A model generated the notes under the pieces. It saw nothing but the letters and a program-made list of their open reading frames with translations, did no database searches and was not told the DNA's origin. A stretch of 64,000 bases of DNA from Clostridium sp. BJN0013. Lineage in GTDB: Bacteria > Bacillota > Clostridia > Clostridiales > Clostridiaceae. The stretch spans positions 2,604,001 through 2,668,000 of the forward strand of contig NZ_CP162495.1 in NCBI RefSeq assembly GCF_040939125.1. The letters are read 5' to 3'. Made by a program: the position numbers and the translations under genes. How positions within the stretch are numbered: the first letter of the stretch is position 1; every line of letters starts with the position of its first letter. Below are positions 26,458-36,153 of the stretch, piece by piece.

Positions 26458-27026
26458 TTATTTTTATAATTATTTTACGATAAAAAATAAAACCATATCT
26501 TTATATAAGATATGATTTTAAAGTACTATCTCTATCTGTAAAAATTCATAGAAACAGTTTAAAACACTCACACAAATTGCTTTAATATTTATGAAAATAT
26601 TATACCATATTGGGATTTCTATCTATCAGCTAAAGTTACAAACGGACTTAAAGAATTTGATCCTTTATAATGTATAATTGGCTTATTTCTGTATGGTGCA
26701 CCATTGAACCTAATCTATCAAAATAGGTAAGGGACAGAATTACCATAAAGAAAAAAGTAAAATTATAATAAAGATATCAATGCAATTATTACTTCTAAAC
26801 TTTTTTAGAAAATATAAATTTACTATATATTATAGATACATAGTAAATGGCCAAATCACAAGACTTGACATTCTTGACATTATAGACGGGAAACATTCAA
26901 TTTGTTTAAAAATTAAATGGCACAGGAGTAATAAATTAGATTCCATTATTAAAAATCATAATTTATTAGAATTCATTTACAACAATTCAGCCAAATGACC
27001 AAAAGATTTATTAGTTAATACAAGAC
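26458..27026. other. Intergenic region with one hairpin
   Basis: Contains an inverted repeat CATATCTT/AAGATATG (26494-26501 and 26507-26514) that may terminate transcription on either strand. A 72-codon plus frame at 26780-26998 has no ribosome binding site and no recognisable domain, so it is not called. Nothing else is seen. Confidence 0.4.
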
Positions 27027-27596
27027 TTAACACAAATTTCTTGAAACTGACAAAATAAAATCATCTATCATCAGTTGAAAACTGTCTTCTGAACTTACTG
27101 GATTTTGGAAATATCCGAGAAAATTTAAAGAGATAAAGCCATGTAACAAACTCCTTAACGCTCGGCTTTTATGAACCAAATGTGTTTCATCCTCAATATA
27201 AAAATGTAAAATTTGACGAATAATACTGGTAGTTTCTTTTGCTAAACGATGTACTTCTTTATCTTGTGTACTTGGAATATTCATAATAAGCCCATAAGCA
27301 GCCTTGTTTTCAAAAGCAAAGTCTCTATAAGTGTAGGCATACTCTCTAATAGCATCTCCCCCACTTTTACCAATTAATCTTTGCATTAATTTCAAATTCA
27401 ATTTATTTAAAAGGCATATCGTCATTTCTATTTTAAGATTATCCATGTTAGCAAAATGATTATATAAAGATGGGTATTTTATGTCCAACTTTTCTGCAAT
27501 TTTGGGGAAAGTAATTTGATTAAGTCCAATTTCATCGGCCAATGAAAAAGCAACTTGGATAATTTTATCTTTGGTTAAATTTCGCTTTCGCATCAT
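27027..27596 (-). CDS. TetR-family repressor of the adjacent MFS pump
   Basis: Repressor of 189 residues with a TetR HTH at about 8-50 (KDKIIQVAFSLADEIG, FPKIAEKLDIKYPSLYNHFANMDNLK) and a ligand-binding all-helical C-domain of the TetR_C_13/WHG kind. It is divergent from the MFS transporter gene at 27839, with a palindrome between them, which suggests classic drug-inducible regulation of that pump. Confidence 0.9.
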   Translation of the reverse strand: MMRKRNLTKDKIIQVAFSLADEIGLNQITFPKIAEKLDIKYPSLYNHFANMDNLKIEMTICLLNKLNLKLMQRLIGKSGGDAIREYAYTYRDFAFENKAAYGLIMNIPSTQDKEVHRLAKETTSIIRQILHFYIEDETHLVHKSRALRSLLHGFISLNFLGYFQNPVSSEDSFQLMIDDFILSVSRNLC

Positions 27597-27660
27597 TCTA
27601 TAACTCCTTCGTATAATTTTACTTTATAAAAATAGTTTAACATAAAGGAATATATTTATC

Positions 27661-27679
27661 AAACTATAATATATAGTTT
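27661..27679. promoter_or_regulatory. TetR operator candidate
   Basis: Palindrome AAACTATA-N3-TATAGTTT between divergent tetR and the MFS gene, with a related half-site (TATAGTTTATAA) just to its right. Confidence 0.7.
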
Positions 27680-27838
27680 ACATGTTATAGTTTATAATTT
27701 ATAATAATATTAAAAAGCAACACATAGTGCAACATACATTTTATTGCCGTTTAGTTGTTTGTTAATTGGCATTTTCGTTATGTATTGTAGATAGTAGCAT
27801 TATTTATGTTGAGTTATAGCAAAGAGAAGAGGTATATT

Positions 27839-29028
27839 ATGAAAATGTGGAAAAGAAATTTAATAGTTTGTTGGTTTGGAATGTTTGTAACCAGTGTAGG
27901 AATGAGTCAAATTGCTCCAGTATTACCCCTCTATATAAAACATCTTGGCATTTCTAATACAGCTTTAATTGAACAATTTTCAGGAATTGCTTTTGGTATT
28001 ACCTTTATAATTTCAGCTGTTTTTTCACCAATTTGGGGACACGCTGCTGATAAATTTGGACGAAAGCCAATGCTTTTGCGAGCAAGCCTTGGTATGGCAG
28101 TAGTTATATTCAGCATGGGTTTCGCACAAAATGTACATGAACTGATAGTATTAAGAGTATTGCAGGGTATTATCACAGGTTACAGTACAGCTTGTACTAC
28201 ACTGATTGCAACCCAGACAGATAAGGAACATGCAGGATGGGCTTTAGGTACGCTCTCAACATCAGGTATTGCAGGAGCACTACTTGGACCAATGATTGGT
28301 GGATATATTGAAGAAAACTTTGGTTTACAAAATGTATTTTTTATAACAGGTATACTTATGCTGATTACATTCATTACAACTGCTTTATTTGTAAGAGAAT
28401 CCTTTACTCATGAAGATAAAAAGGTGAGTAGTATTAAGGAGATATGGAGCATTATTCCAAACAAGAGTTTAACTATTATAATGTTCGTGACCTCTTTTAT
28501 ATTAACTCTAGCGCTATATTCCGTAGAACCAATCATAACAGTATATATTACTCAGTTATCCGTAATACCAATCACGTTGCTCTGTTAGCTGGAATGGCAT
28601 TCTCAGCATCAGGATTAGCAAATATAATTGCGGCTCCGAGGCTAGGAAAACTTTCTGATAAAATTGGAGCACAGAAAGTTATATTAGTTGCACTTGTAGT
28701 GGCAGGAATAATTTTTATACCACAGGCCTTTGTAAAAAATCCTTGGCAGCTAATGGGTCTTCGCTTTCTATTAGGACTAGCAATGGGGGGACTTAATCCT
28801 TCTGTTAATGTTTTAGTTAAAAAAATTACGCCAGATTCTCTTACAGGTAGAATTTTTGGTTTTAATATATCCGCCCAATATTTAGGGATATTTGGAGGTT
28901 CCATTTTAGGTGGGCAAGTGGCAGCTTATTTAGGTATAAGATATATATTTTTTATTACAAGTACATTGCTACTACTAAATGCACTATGGGTTTATTTTAA
29001 AGTATATAAAAAGCTTAGCTTAAATTAA
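27839..29028 (+). pseudogene. MFS multidrug efflux transporter with a frameshift
   Basis: Twelve-helix major facilitator pump of about 395 residues, similar to MdtG/TetA(46)-type exporters. The first half has the motif A loop GHAADKFGRKPML and motif C-like GIAGALLGPMIGG. The frame breaks near 28560-28565 after VYITQLS, where one base appears lost. The second half continues in another frame as RNTNHVALLAGMAFSASG and APRLGKLSDKIGAQ. I choose ATG 27839 because AGAGGT lies upstream. Either it is inactive or the break is a sequencing error. Confidence 0.85.
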
Positions 29029-29146
29029 TAATCATCACAATATAAAATAAAATTATGAACTATATTATATTTATAGTCTATGTACAATCGCCATGACAAG
29101 GGGCTCACAGTACCTTGTACACGATATATAAAAAGGAGATAAAGAA

Positions 29147-29737
29147 ATGGAAGATTTAAAATCAACAGAAACTGAATTAATAAAATCAGAAAAAACAGCT
29201 CTGGTAATTATAGACTTACAAAATGGCATTGTAAACAGGGAGCTTTCACCCCATACTGGTGTAGAGGTTGTTCAGAATGCAAGCAGATTGATTAATGCAT
29301 TCACAGGGGAGGGAGCCTTTGTAGTTCTTGTAAGAGTTTCCTCTATAGATGGAAAAGATATGTTAAAACCAAATGTAGATTCGAAAATTAATCCAATACA
29401 ATTTCCAAAAGGCTGGGATAGTTATGTGGCTGAAATAGCAAATAGTAAAAACGCTCATACTATTGCCAAAAGACAATGGGGTGCATTTTATGGTACTGAT
29501 CTTGACTTGCAGTTACGACGTCGTGGAATTGATACTATTGTACTATGCGGCATCTCTACTGGAATTGGCGTAGATACTACAGCAAGAGAAGCTTTTCAAC
29601 ATGGTTATAACCAAATTTTTGTGGAAGATGCAATGACAGCTTTAACAAAAGAAGAACATAATTATGTTTGTAAACACATCTTTCCTAGGATAGGTAAACT
29701 TCGAACAAGTGAAGAAATAATTTTATCATTAAGATAA
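29147..29737 (+). CDS. Isochorismatase-fold hydrolase lacking the catalytic Cys
   Basis: Cysteine-hydrolase-fold protein of 196 residues. The Asp is in [11 protein letters not shown] near residue 27 and the Lys in [10 protein letters not shown] near 109. The position normally held by the nucleophilic Cys (GVxTNxCVxxTA) reads [15 protein letters not shown], so the Cys is replaced. This is a recurrent natural variant of the family and may be non-hydrolytic. AAGGAG precedes the ATG. It lies 118 bp downstream of the MFS gene on the same strand and could be cotranscribed. Confidence 0.85.
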   Translation: MEDLKSTETELIKSEKTALVIIDLQNGIVNRELSPHTGVEVVQNASRLINAFTGEGAFVVLVRVSSIDGKDMLKPNVDSKINPIQFPKGWDSYVAEIANSKNAHTIAKRQWGAFYGTDLDLQLRRRGIDTIVLCGISTGIGVDTTAREAFQHGYNQIFVEDAMTALTKEEHNYVCKHIFPRIGKLRTSEEIILSLR

Positions 29738-29918
29738 AATTAGATTTGACGAAATATAAATATAACTTATTATTGTCGTTTTTTATTTTTAATTCACTAA
29801 CGTTCAATGTGTACTAAGATATTTTACACATAAGACTAACTCACTTATAGAAGCTGAAAGGAAAGTAGACAGTTTTTGTTTTCCTTTATCTACCATTAGG
29901 TTCGAACAAAAAATAAGT

Positions 29919-29943
29919 TGACGCATAATTTAATTATGCGTCA
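29919..29943 (-). terminator. Terminator of rsgA
   Basis: Perfect inverted repeat with 12-bp arms (TGACGCATAATT and its complement) around one base. On the minus strand it is followed by ACTTATTTTTTG. It lies between convergent rsgA and the isochorismatase-fold gene. Confidence 0.82.
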
Positions 29944-29989
29944 GCCCCAACAAAAAAATTTATGAATATTACGAAGCAATTTCACTTTA

Positions 29990-31072
29990 TTATCGTCTTT
30001 TATTCTTGCCTTTAATAAATTTTCGGGCTTCTTTCATAGCTCTCATGCTGCCAAACATTTTATTTATTTTTTCTCTTTCCAGTTCTTTTGAATTAAGCTC
30101 ACTGTACCTTAACTCTCTTTGAAGTTTTTTATAGTTTTCTAAACGCTCTATATCAAGCCTACCTTCTTCTATAGCCTCTTTAACAGCACATTTAGGCTCA
30201 TTTTCATGTTGACAATCTGAAAACTTGCACCTTTTAGCTATTTCTTCTATATCACTAAAAGATTTATCTAAATCTGCACTTATTATTCCTAATTCTCTCA
30301 TTCCAGGGGTATCTATTACAACTCCACCATCAGGAACTAAAATTAATTCCCTATGAGTAGTCGTGTGCCTGCCTTTATCATCATTTCTTACATTATTTGT
30401 TTTTAAGAACTCCTTACCTATAAGTTTATTAATAAGAGTAGATTTACCAACACCTGATGAACCAATAAAAGCTATAGTTTTACCATTTGTAATGTATTTT
30501 TTTATAGCTAAATATCCACCTTCTAATACACTACTTGTAACTACTATATCTATGCCAATTGCAATAGACTCAACTTGTAAAATCTTACTCTCAACATCAT
30601 TGCATAAATCGGATTTTGTCAATACTACTACTGGTGTTGCCATACTATCCCAAGCAATTGAAATATATCGTTCTAGCCTACGAATATTGAAATCATTATT
30701 TAGAGACATACAAATAAAAACTATATCAATATTAGCAGCAACTATCTGGCCTTCAAGCCTTGTTCCTGATACTTTTCTTTCAAAATAACTTTTTCTTGAA
30801 AGAATTCGATGAATAATTGCATTTCCACTCATATCAGTAGTTCTATCTACTAAAACCCAATCTCCAACTACTGGATAATCAATAGTTGAATTTGATGAAT
30901 AGCCTAATTTACCAGAGATTTTAGCCAATATTTCTCCATTCTCAGTAATTATCTTATACATGTCTTTATACTGAGTAGACACCCTTGCAATATATAAATA
31001 TTTTTCATACATTTCAGCTTCCTGAATATATCTTTCATTTAAACCCAAATTATATAAATTTATTTTGTCCAA
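29990..31072 (-). CDS. rsgA: Ribosome small subunit maturation GTPase RsgA
   Basis: Circularly permuted GTPase of 360 residues that checks late 30S assembly. It shows an N-terminal OB fold, G4 TKSD near 153, G1 GSSGVGKST near 205, the switch GRHTTTHREL, G3 DTPGMREL, and a C-terminal zinc-binding domain (CKFSDCQHENEPKC). The motif order G4-G5-G1-G3 is characteristic. The start is a TTG at 31072 with GGGAGGAAT upstream. Long versions of this size are common as second copies in clostridia, so another rsgA may exist elsewhere. Confidence 0.93.
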   Translation of the reverse strand: MDKINLYNLGLNERYIQEAEMYEKYLYIARVSTQYKDMYKIITENGEILAKISGKLGYSSNSTIDYPVVGDWVLVDRTTDMSGNAIIHRILSRKSYFERKVSGTRLEGQIVAANIDIVFICMSLNNDFNIRRLERYISIAWDSMATPVVVLTKSDLCNDVESKILQVESIAIGIDIVVTSSVLEGGYLAIKKYITNGKTIAFIGSSGVGKSTLINKLIGKEFLKTNNVRNDDKGRHTTTHRELILVPDGGVVIDTPGMRELGIISADLDKSFSDIEEIAKRCKFSDCQHENEPKCAVKEAIEEGRLDIERLENYKKLQRELRYSELNSKELEREKINKMFGSMRAMKEARKFIKGKNKRR

Positions 31073-31469
31073 TTCTTATTCCTCCCATATTCAATAAACA
31101 AACCTATTACAGAGGGGAGGTTTTAATAACTATTCCTCATACACCTCCCCATTTGCTACAATTGCCACTTCAGAGCATTTATTTGTATTTAACACAAATA
31201 TCATACCTTTCTTTTTCAAATTTTTAATCCAAATATAATTTAAATTAATGAGCATATTACTTTAAATCATATACTTAACACTATCATATGATTGCTACGT
31301 TGATATGTCAATCTGTTCCTCTTTCCACCATCATATTTAACATTAATCTGATATAATGCCCTTCAACTTGATTTCCCGTCGTATTTCAAATATACCTGGT
31401 TAGTTTTAGGATGAAAAAAGAGCCCTATTGAGAGCCCATAACATTATTCATACACTATCGTTCTTAATA
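31073..31469. other. Intergenic region
   Basis: About 400 bp upstream of rsgA. No gene is recognised. A direct repeat GAGCCC...GAGCCC occurs at 31420-31440. No clear promoter could be assigned. Confidence 0.35.
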
Positions 31470-31640
31470 TTATTTCATTATATTTACACTATTTTTCTCC
31501 ATTCGTTTTAATATGTTTTGTTTTAAGATACTATAAAATGAAATATTATTCTCGTTATTTTTTCCATGTTTATTTCCATGTTTATTATTGGATTCTCTAT
31601 GCATTTTACTATTAGCTTTCATAATTGAATTTATTCGCAT
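31470..31640 (-). CDS. Small basic Asn/His/Lys-rich protein (56 residues)
   Basis: Frame MRINSIMKANSKMHRE with a NKHGNKHGKNN repeat, ending in KNSVNIMK. It has a strong AGGAG ribosome binding site 7 bases before the ATG, which supports real translation. No family is recognised and no membrane segment is present. It sits at the end of the hairpin-rich segment on the same strand. Confidence 0.55.
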   Translation of the reverse strand: MRINSIMKANSKMHRESNNKHGNKHGKNNENNISFYSILKQNILKRMEKNSVNIMK

Positions 31641-31775
31641 TTTATCACTCCTCTAATTATAAATACGAACTATACATTAATTTTTATGGTGTATAAAAAT
31701 TATATTATTTCTGGTTCAAAGCACACTTGACCCATCTATAGCAGTCATATCTCATAAGTTTTTGATAATCAGAAA

Positions 31776-32510
31776 AGGAGAGGTATTCACCTCTCCAAAG
31801 GGATAATTATAAACATATTTTTTAATTTTCTCTAAGGTTATTTCCTTAGAATACTTATAATTATATACGGTATTTGTTACAACCTAATGTCATATATAAT
31901 AACTATTTGTAAACAATATAAAAGTAAGCACCCTAGATGACAGGTACTTACCTTCAACAATATTATGGGAACTAATTTAATATACTATCTTCTGGCAGTT
32001 GCATTTAAGTTTAAAGTGCCCTGCAACCACAGACACTGATTTAAATCTGTATTTGAGGTGTTAGTTGATTTATATGACTATTTATTTAATGCTAAGATGT
32101 GTTTCTTTAATATGCTATTATTATACGTTGTTTTTGTTATAGCTTGATTAACTATTTGTGAACAATATAAAAAATAAGCATCCTAAATAACAATAACGGA
32201 TGCCTGATTTGTAAGCATAAAGAGTTTATTTTTTTATGTTTATATTATATACAAAGATTGTTATGTAAAAATATTCCCCTCGTTAAGCCTTTGTTAAAAA
32301 GACACCCAGCTAAAAGCCAGATGTACTTCTCCATGCAAAATAAGTACCCTACATAACAGGCACCCATTTTTTATCTAAATTTTAATAACTTAGAATATTT
32401 TTACTATATATACTGATTATTACTACAATATGGATTGAATGTTAAATAACATTTATATTTTAAGTACCTTAAACATAAAAATAAGTGCCGGTTAGGTGTA
32501 ACACTTATTT
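31776..32510 (-). repeat. Cluster of hairpin terminators and degenerate repeat units
   Basis: Several hairpins follow each other: GGAGAGGT/ACCTCTCC (31776-31795), AAGTAAGCACC...GGTACTTAC (31922-31954), GCATCC/GGATGC (32178-32203), ACACCCAGC/GCCAGATGT (32302-32323), AAGTACCC...GGCACCC (32342-32366) and AAATAAGTG/CACTTATTT (32479-32510). Most are followed by T-runs on the minus strand. Units at 31903-31954 and 32149-32203 share about 50 bp, including AACTATTTGTRAACAATATAAAA. Apart from short peptide frames, no gene is seen. Confidence 0.65.
31977..32058 (-). pseudogene. Degenerate copy of a short peptide gene
   Basis: Minus-strand frame containing SVSVVAGHFKLKCNCQ, homologous to KAVSVVAGHVKHSCP encoded at 34046-34105. 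On the DNA level 20 bp are identical (around 32016 and 34069). There is no ATG or ribosome binding site, and a terminator (31922-31954) follows. Confidence 0.4.
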
Positions 32511-32552
32511 TTTATATTGGATTTAGAGTTAGATTTAGATAGTGGTGGGCAA

Positions 32553-34050
32553 CCTGACGTATGGACAGTTTAATGTAAATTAATGTATAAAACATTTGCA
32601 GGATAAAATTATATAGAAAACCGCCTTAAAACCCTATAAAATATAGTTGCAACCAATATAAATAGGAAGGCGGTTAACAAGTATGTTAAATACTCAAGAA
32701 TATATTATCACAGAACTGAAAAAAAGCCTAGAATCTATGATTTTTTTGACAGCACCTAGATTAAGAATTTTAGTAGCAATTATAATAGGAATTATAGACT
32801 CAGGATCAGTTGTGCTATCAAAAATTGCACAAGAATTAAAGAGCGACTTCAGTGAGGCAACTGAAGCAAGTAAAGTAAAAAGGATTTTCAGATTCTTAAC
32901 AAATGATAAAATAAATACTGATATAGTTCAATACCATTTTGCAAGGACTCTTCTGAAGAAATATAAGAATCATTCAGGAAAGGTTCATATAATTTTTGAC
33001 CATACCACAAAAGAGGATGTATTTACTATTCTTCAATTTTCACTAAGGGTTGATAACAGAGTGATTCCATTGTGGCATAAAATATTTGAGTATCAAGATA
33101 AGAAAAACAAAGAATTTGAGCATGTCTATGAAGGATTAAAAGTGGTTCATGAACTCTTATCCCCTTATAATTTTGATGTAATTCTTTTAGCTGATAGAGG
33201 CTTTAGAAGTGTTGAATTGTTTAAGTTTATTGATGAAGAATTAAAATGGAAATATGCAATAAGATGTATATCAACTACAAATGTTAGAATTTCAAACAAG
33301 CCTGGAATCAAAAAATTGAGTGACATAAAGATAAAAGCAAATAAGCGAAAATCCTTTGAGAAAGTGCTGTTAACAGAGGAAAAATATGAATGCAATCTGG
33401 GAGTTGCCTTAGCAGAAGATAATGATGTATGGTATATTGCAACAAACATGAAGCCCCAAAAAGCTATAAATGAATATCAAAAAAGATTTGATATTGAGGA
33501 AGCATTCAGAGATTTAAAGAGCAATGGATTTAATATGGAGGATAGCTGGTCAAAAGGAATAACTTATTTTAAGAACTTATATTTATGTCTTTCCATAGCC
33601 TATACTTGGCTTATAATATTAGGAAAAATCTGCACAAAGAATAAGAAAAATAAAGAGCTGGGAGCTGTAAGGATTAACAAGAATAAAAAGACAATAAGGG
33701 TATACAGTCTGTTTAGGGCGGGTTTGAAATGGTTTAAGAGATGCTACAATGATTATAGAAAAAAGTACAGGCTTAATTTTGATTTTATTCTACATGAGAA
33801 GTAATTATAACCAAACATTATAGTAATAATTTGGATATTTATAGTGTCGGTTAATCCAGGGTAATAGTCTATACCTTTATATGTCCATAATATTGAATTA
33901 TATTAATATATAACTATATAAGGTTAATGCAGTATATTATCAGGATGAAAATACTATGAAAATTAGAACTAAGCAGCACTTTATGAAAGTATTTATTGAA
34001 ATTTTTAGAAGATTAACTTGTTATAACCATATATATGTCCATACGTCAGG
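32553..34050 (+). mobile_element. IS4-family insertion sequence with intact ends
   Basis: 1,498-bp element bounded by 15-bp perfect inverted repeats CCTGACGTATGGACA (32553-32567 and 34036-34050) and flanked by an 8-bp direct duplication GTGGGCAA (32545-32552 and 34051-34058). It contains one full transposase gene. Perfect ends and duplication point to recent insertion. It interrupts a minus-strand peptide gene. Confidence 0.93.
32683..33804 (+). CDS. IS4-family DDE transposase
   Basis: Transposase of 373 residues. Visible catalytic positions are the first Asp in HIIFDHTT near residue 107, the second in LLADRGFRSVELF near 169, and the Glu in FDIEEAFRDLKSNG near 271, the IS4-type YREK-like region. 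The N-terminus carries a helical DNA-binding domain. A GGAAGG box precedes the ATG. The frame is undamaged, so the element may be active. Confidence 0.92.
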   Translation: MLNTQEYIITELKKSLESMIFLTAPRLRILVAIIIGIIDSGSVVLSKIAQELKSDFSEATEASKVKRIFRFLTNDKINTDIVQYHFARTLLKKYKNHSGKVHIIFDHTTKEDVFTILQFSLRVDNRVIPLWHKIFEYQDKKNKEFEHVYEGLKVVHELLSPYNFDVILLADRGFRSVELFKFIDEELKWKYAIRCISTTNVRISNKPGIKKLSDIKIKANKRKSFEKVLLTEEKYECNLGVALAEDNDVWYIATNMKPQKAINEYQKRFDIEEAFRDLKSNGFNMEDSWSKGITYFKNLYLCLSIAYTWLIILGKICTKNKKNKELGAVRINKNKKTIRVYSLFRAGLKWFKRCYNDYRKKYRLNFDFILHEK

Positions 34051-34105
34051 GTGGGCAACTATGTTTAACATGCCCTGCAACCACAGACACAGCCTTCATA
34101 TCCAT
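34046..34105 (-). CDS. Start of a short peptide gene cut by the IS
   Basis: Strong AAAGGGAGAT ribosome binding site, then ATG and the frame MDMKAVSVVAGHVKHSCPP; the stop codon comes from the IS inverted repeat. Removing the IS and one target copy would give a 35-residue peptide ending at 32492 inside the terminator hairpin. A relative lies at 31977-32058. No function is known. Confidence 0.5.
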   Translation of the reverse strand: MDMKAVSVVAGHVKHSCPP

Positions 34106-34343
34106 CACTTATCTCCCTTTTACATAAAAGAGTATATCTGAAATTTAAATATTAGTGTAAAAAGGAGATATATTAAACAGATATACCTATAACAAGTAAC
34201 TATCTGGAGTTTAGTTACACTTATATTTATATATATGCTCTAATTTTAATATTTATACACCTTCTAATGATTCTTAACTCTCATTCACAAATTTGATATT
34301 TTACTCATAGTATAGCATTGTAAGCAAATTTACGGAGGTACCT

Positions 34344-34646
34344 ATGAGTATTAATGATTCTACTAATGACAGCTCCAATGAAAAAGTTGAAAATTTTTAT
34401 GACTTTGAAACTCCCATGTATTGCCCATACCATTCAATGCCTTATATCCGATTAACGGATAATGAGTATATAGACAAAGATCCTTATGATGATGAGCTTG
34501 AAGACGATGAGGATTTCAATCCTGGATATAGACAAGGAGGTCGTAGAAGACGTAGACGTAGGCGCAGACGTAGAAGACGTTTCCATCCATTCATATTCCC
34601 TATATTTATATATGGTGATGACTATGACGACTGGTATTGGTATTAA
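34344..34646 (+). CDS. Small protein with 13-Arg run, possibly spore coat
   Basis: 100-residue protein of strongly zoned composition: a Ser/Asn/Asp-rich start, the motif MYCPYHSMPYIRL, an acidic stretch (DPYDDELEDDEDF), then 13 consecutive arginines, and an aromatic/acidic tail (IYGDDYDDWYWY). GGAGG with 5-base spacing precedes the ATG, and a terminator follows at 34691-34723, so it is a real monocistronic gene. The CPYH motif and low complexity recall clostridial spore coat proteins, but this is only a guess. Confidence 0.7.
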   Translation: MSINDSTNDSSNEKVENFYDFETPMYCPYHSMPYIRLTDNEYIDKDPYDDELEDDEDFNPGYRQGGRRRRRRRRRRRRRFHPFIFPIFIYGDDYDDWYWY

Positions 34647-34690
34647 AAAATATTCTATCATCCCATAACTAATTCAGTCAGATCATAGAT

Positions 34691-34723
34691 AAAGTAAGCA
34701 CCAGTTTCCCCAGTGCTTACTTT
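34691..34723 (+). terminator. Terminator of the poly-Arg gene
   Basis: Perfect 11-bp stem AAAGTAAGCAC / GTGCTTACTTT with an 11-base loop, followed on the plus strand by TGATATA after TTTT. The stem resembles those at 31922 and 32479. Confidence 0.8.
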
Positions 34724-35245
34724 TGATATATACGCCATTTTAAATAATATAATATTTTAAAAATTATTTAGTTCTTAATAGCATATGCACTGCAATTTAT
34801 AAGATTTCATTGCAATCTGAATGTATCATACTAATATTCAATGTATTTATTCATATCAAATTCTTACCAAATTTTCATGTTTTATTACTTGTGGAGGCTG
34901 TTCAATCCATCCATTATTTTAATTTTCCCCCTAAAATCTTATTATTGATTATGTTATACCTCTCATTTATTTCCAGTATAATAAACCTAATTTTACATAC
35001 CCTACTTATGTAAGACCTCTTTCGCATAAAAAATTTTTATATTTACTTTCTGAATGTAACCATTATTTTTTCATCATGCCGGGGATTATTTATCCCCGGT
35101 GTTTAGTTCTGTGAAATATCGTTTAGTATTTGAAATTCCTCAGCATTTTTGCATATTTCATTGATGTTTAAAACACTTATTCATTTTTTAATGTTAAGCA
35201 TGAAATAAGAAAAATGCCAATTAATATAGAATTCCTTCTCTTACG
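34724..35245. other. Intergenic region with one hairpin
   Basis: No gene is recognised. A hairpin CCGGGGAT/ATCCCCGG (35079-35086 and 35092-35099) is the most GC-rich item and could terminate transcripts, though no long T-run follows. Confidence 0.45.
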
Positions 35246-35809
35246 TTAAAGGTATCTAAGGACTTTTTTACAGTATTCAACGTATTCATTGCCATAAATC
35301 CTTTTCAAAGAATCCTCCTCACGAAGAACTTGGCGATTAAAAAGCCAGAAACCTGCAATTAAGTACAATAATAATATCCAGTTTGGCAAAATTAAAAATA
35401 TCCCAAACAGTATAGACCCAAAAGCAACGTAAATGGGATTGCGACTAATTGCAAAAATACCTGTTGTTATTAGAGCACCTGGTTTTTCTTCATCTATCCC
35501 AACTCTAAAGCTTTTTCCAAAGGAAATCAAGCTTAACAGGAATAATAAAAGTCCTATCATACATAACACTACACCAATCCAACTAGCAACCTCGTTACTA
35601 AACAGTTCAGTTCCTACTTTCGGCAAGTTTAGAGTACTTGAAAACAGAAGATAAAAGAATATCAAAATAAATGGAATAATAATGAAATCTTTTTTGTCTA
35701 TCTCACCAAATTTTATAGCTTTAATACCCATTTTATGCAATAGAAAAACACGAAATGAAATCATTATCACAAGTAAGACTATAGTTATGATCGCAAAATA
35801 TCCCTGCAT
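35246..35809 (-). CDS. Isoprenylcysteine carboxyl methyltransferase (ICMT/PEMT) family membrane protein
   Basis: Integral membrane protein of about 188 residues with five predicted helices. The C-terminal methyltransferase motif is visible: GALITTGIFAISRNPIYVAF followed by the tail REEDSLKRIYGNEYVEYCKKV, which forms the SAM-binding part. Bacterial members modify lipids or isoprenoids, and the substrate cannot be told. I use the ATG at 35809, 8 bases after AGGGAG. Single gene. Confidence 0.88.
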   Translation of the reverse strand: MQGYFAIITIVLLVIMISFRVFLLHKMGIKAIKFGEIDKKDFIIIPFILIFFYLLFSSTLNLPKVGTELFSNEVASWIGVVLCMIGLLLFLLSLISFGKSFRVGIDEEKPGALITTGIFAISRNPIYVAFGSILFGIFLILPNWILLLYLIAGFWLFNRQVLREEDSLKRIYGNEYVEYCKKVLRYL

Positions 35810-36153
35810 AATCATCGCTCCCTTTTGTTCGCTATAATTTACTTTTTTATTTTTCTCATTAATTACATAATACACCGTATTATTCAATTTTCAAAGAATA
35901 AATTTTTACATCTCCATATTTGATTTTTCCCCTATCTAGGTGTAGAATAAGGAATCAACAAGCTAATACAGTTTAAGAAGAAAGTCCATTTTTCATAAAT
36001 TTACAATAGGTAGATCATAACTTTGAAGTGCCACGTAAAAAAACACCGTAACTTTCTTATAATTATTTTTAAATTATTTTTGTGAGAAGATAATCTGCTT
36101 TAAAACACATTTGTGCCCCAAGTTTTGAATATTTTAACTCAATAATTTAGCTG

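Noticed and set aside
26780-26998. 72-codon plus-strand frame
   Set aside because: No ribosome binding site, no recognisable motif, and composition like the surrounding intergenic DNA.
31700-32520. CRISPR array
   Set aside because: The repeated units are only two, diverged and hairpin-like, without regular spacers or cas genes.
33956-34141. 61-codon plus frame containing MPCNHRH
   Set aside because: It crosses the right end of the IS4-type element; the conserved coding signal (ribosome binding site, VSVVAGH in two copies) is on the opposite strand.
34452-34668. Frames on both strands overlapping the poly-Arg gene
   Set aside because: They arise from the CGT/AGA-rich repeat; only the frame at 34344 has a ribosome binding site and a terminator.
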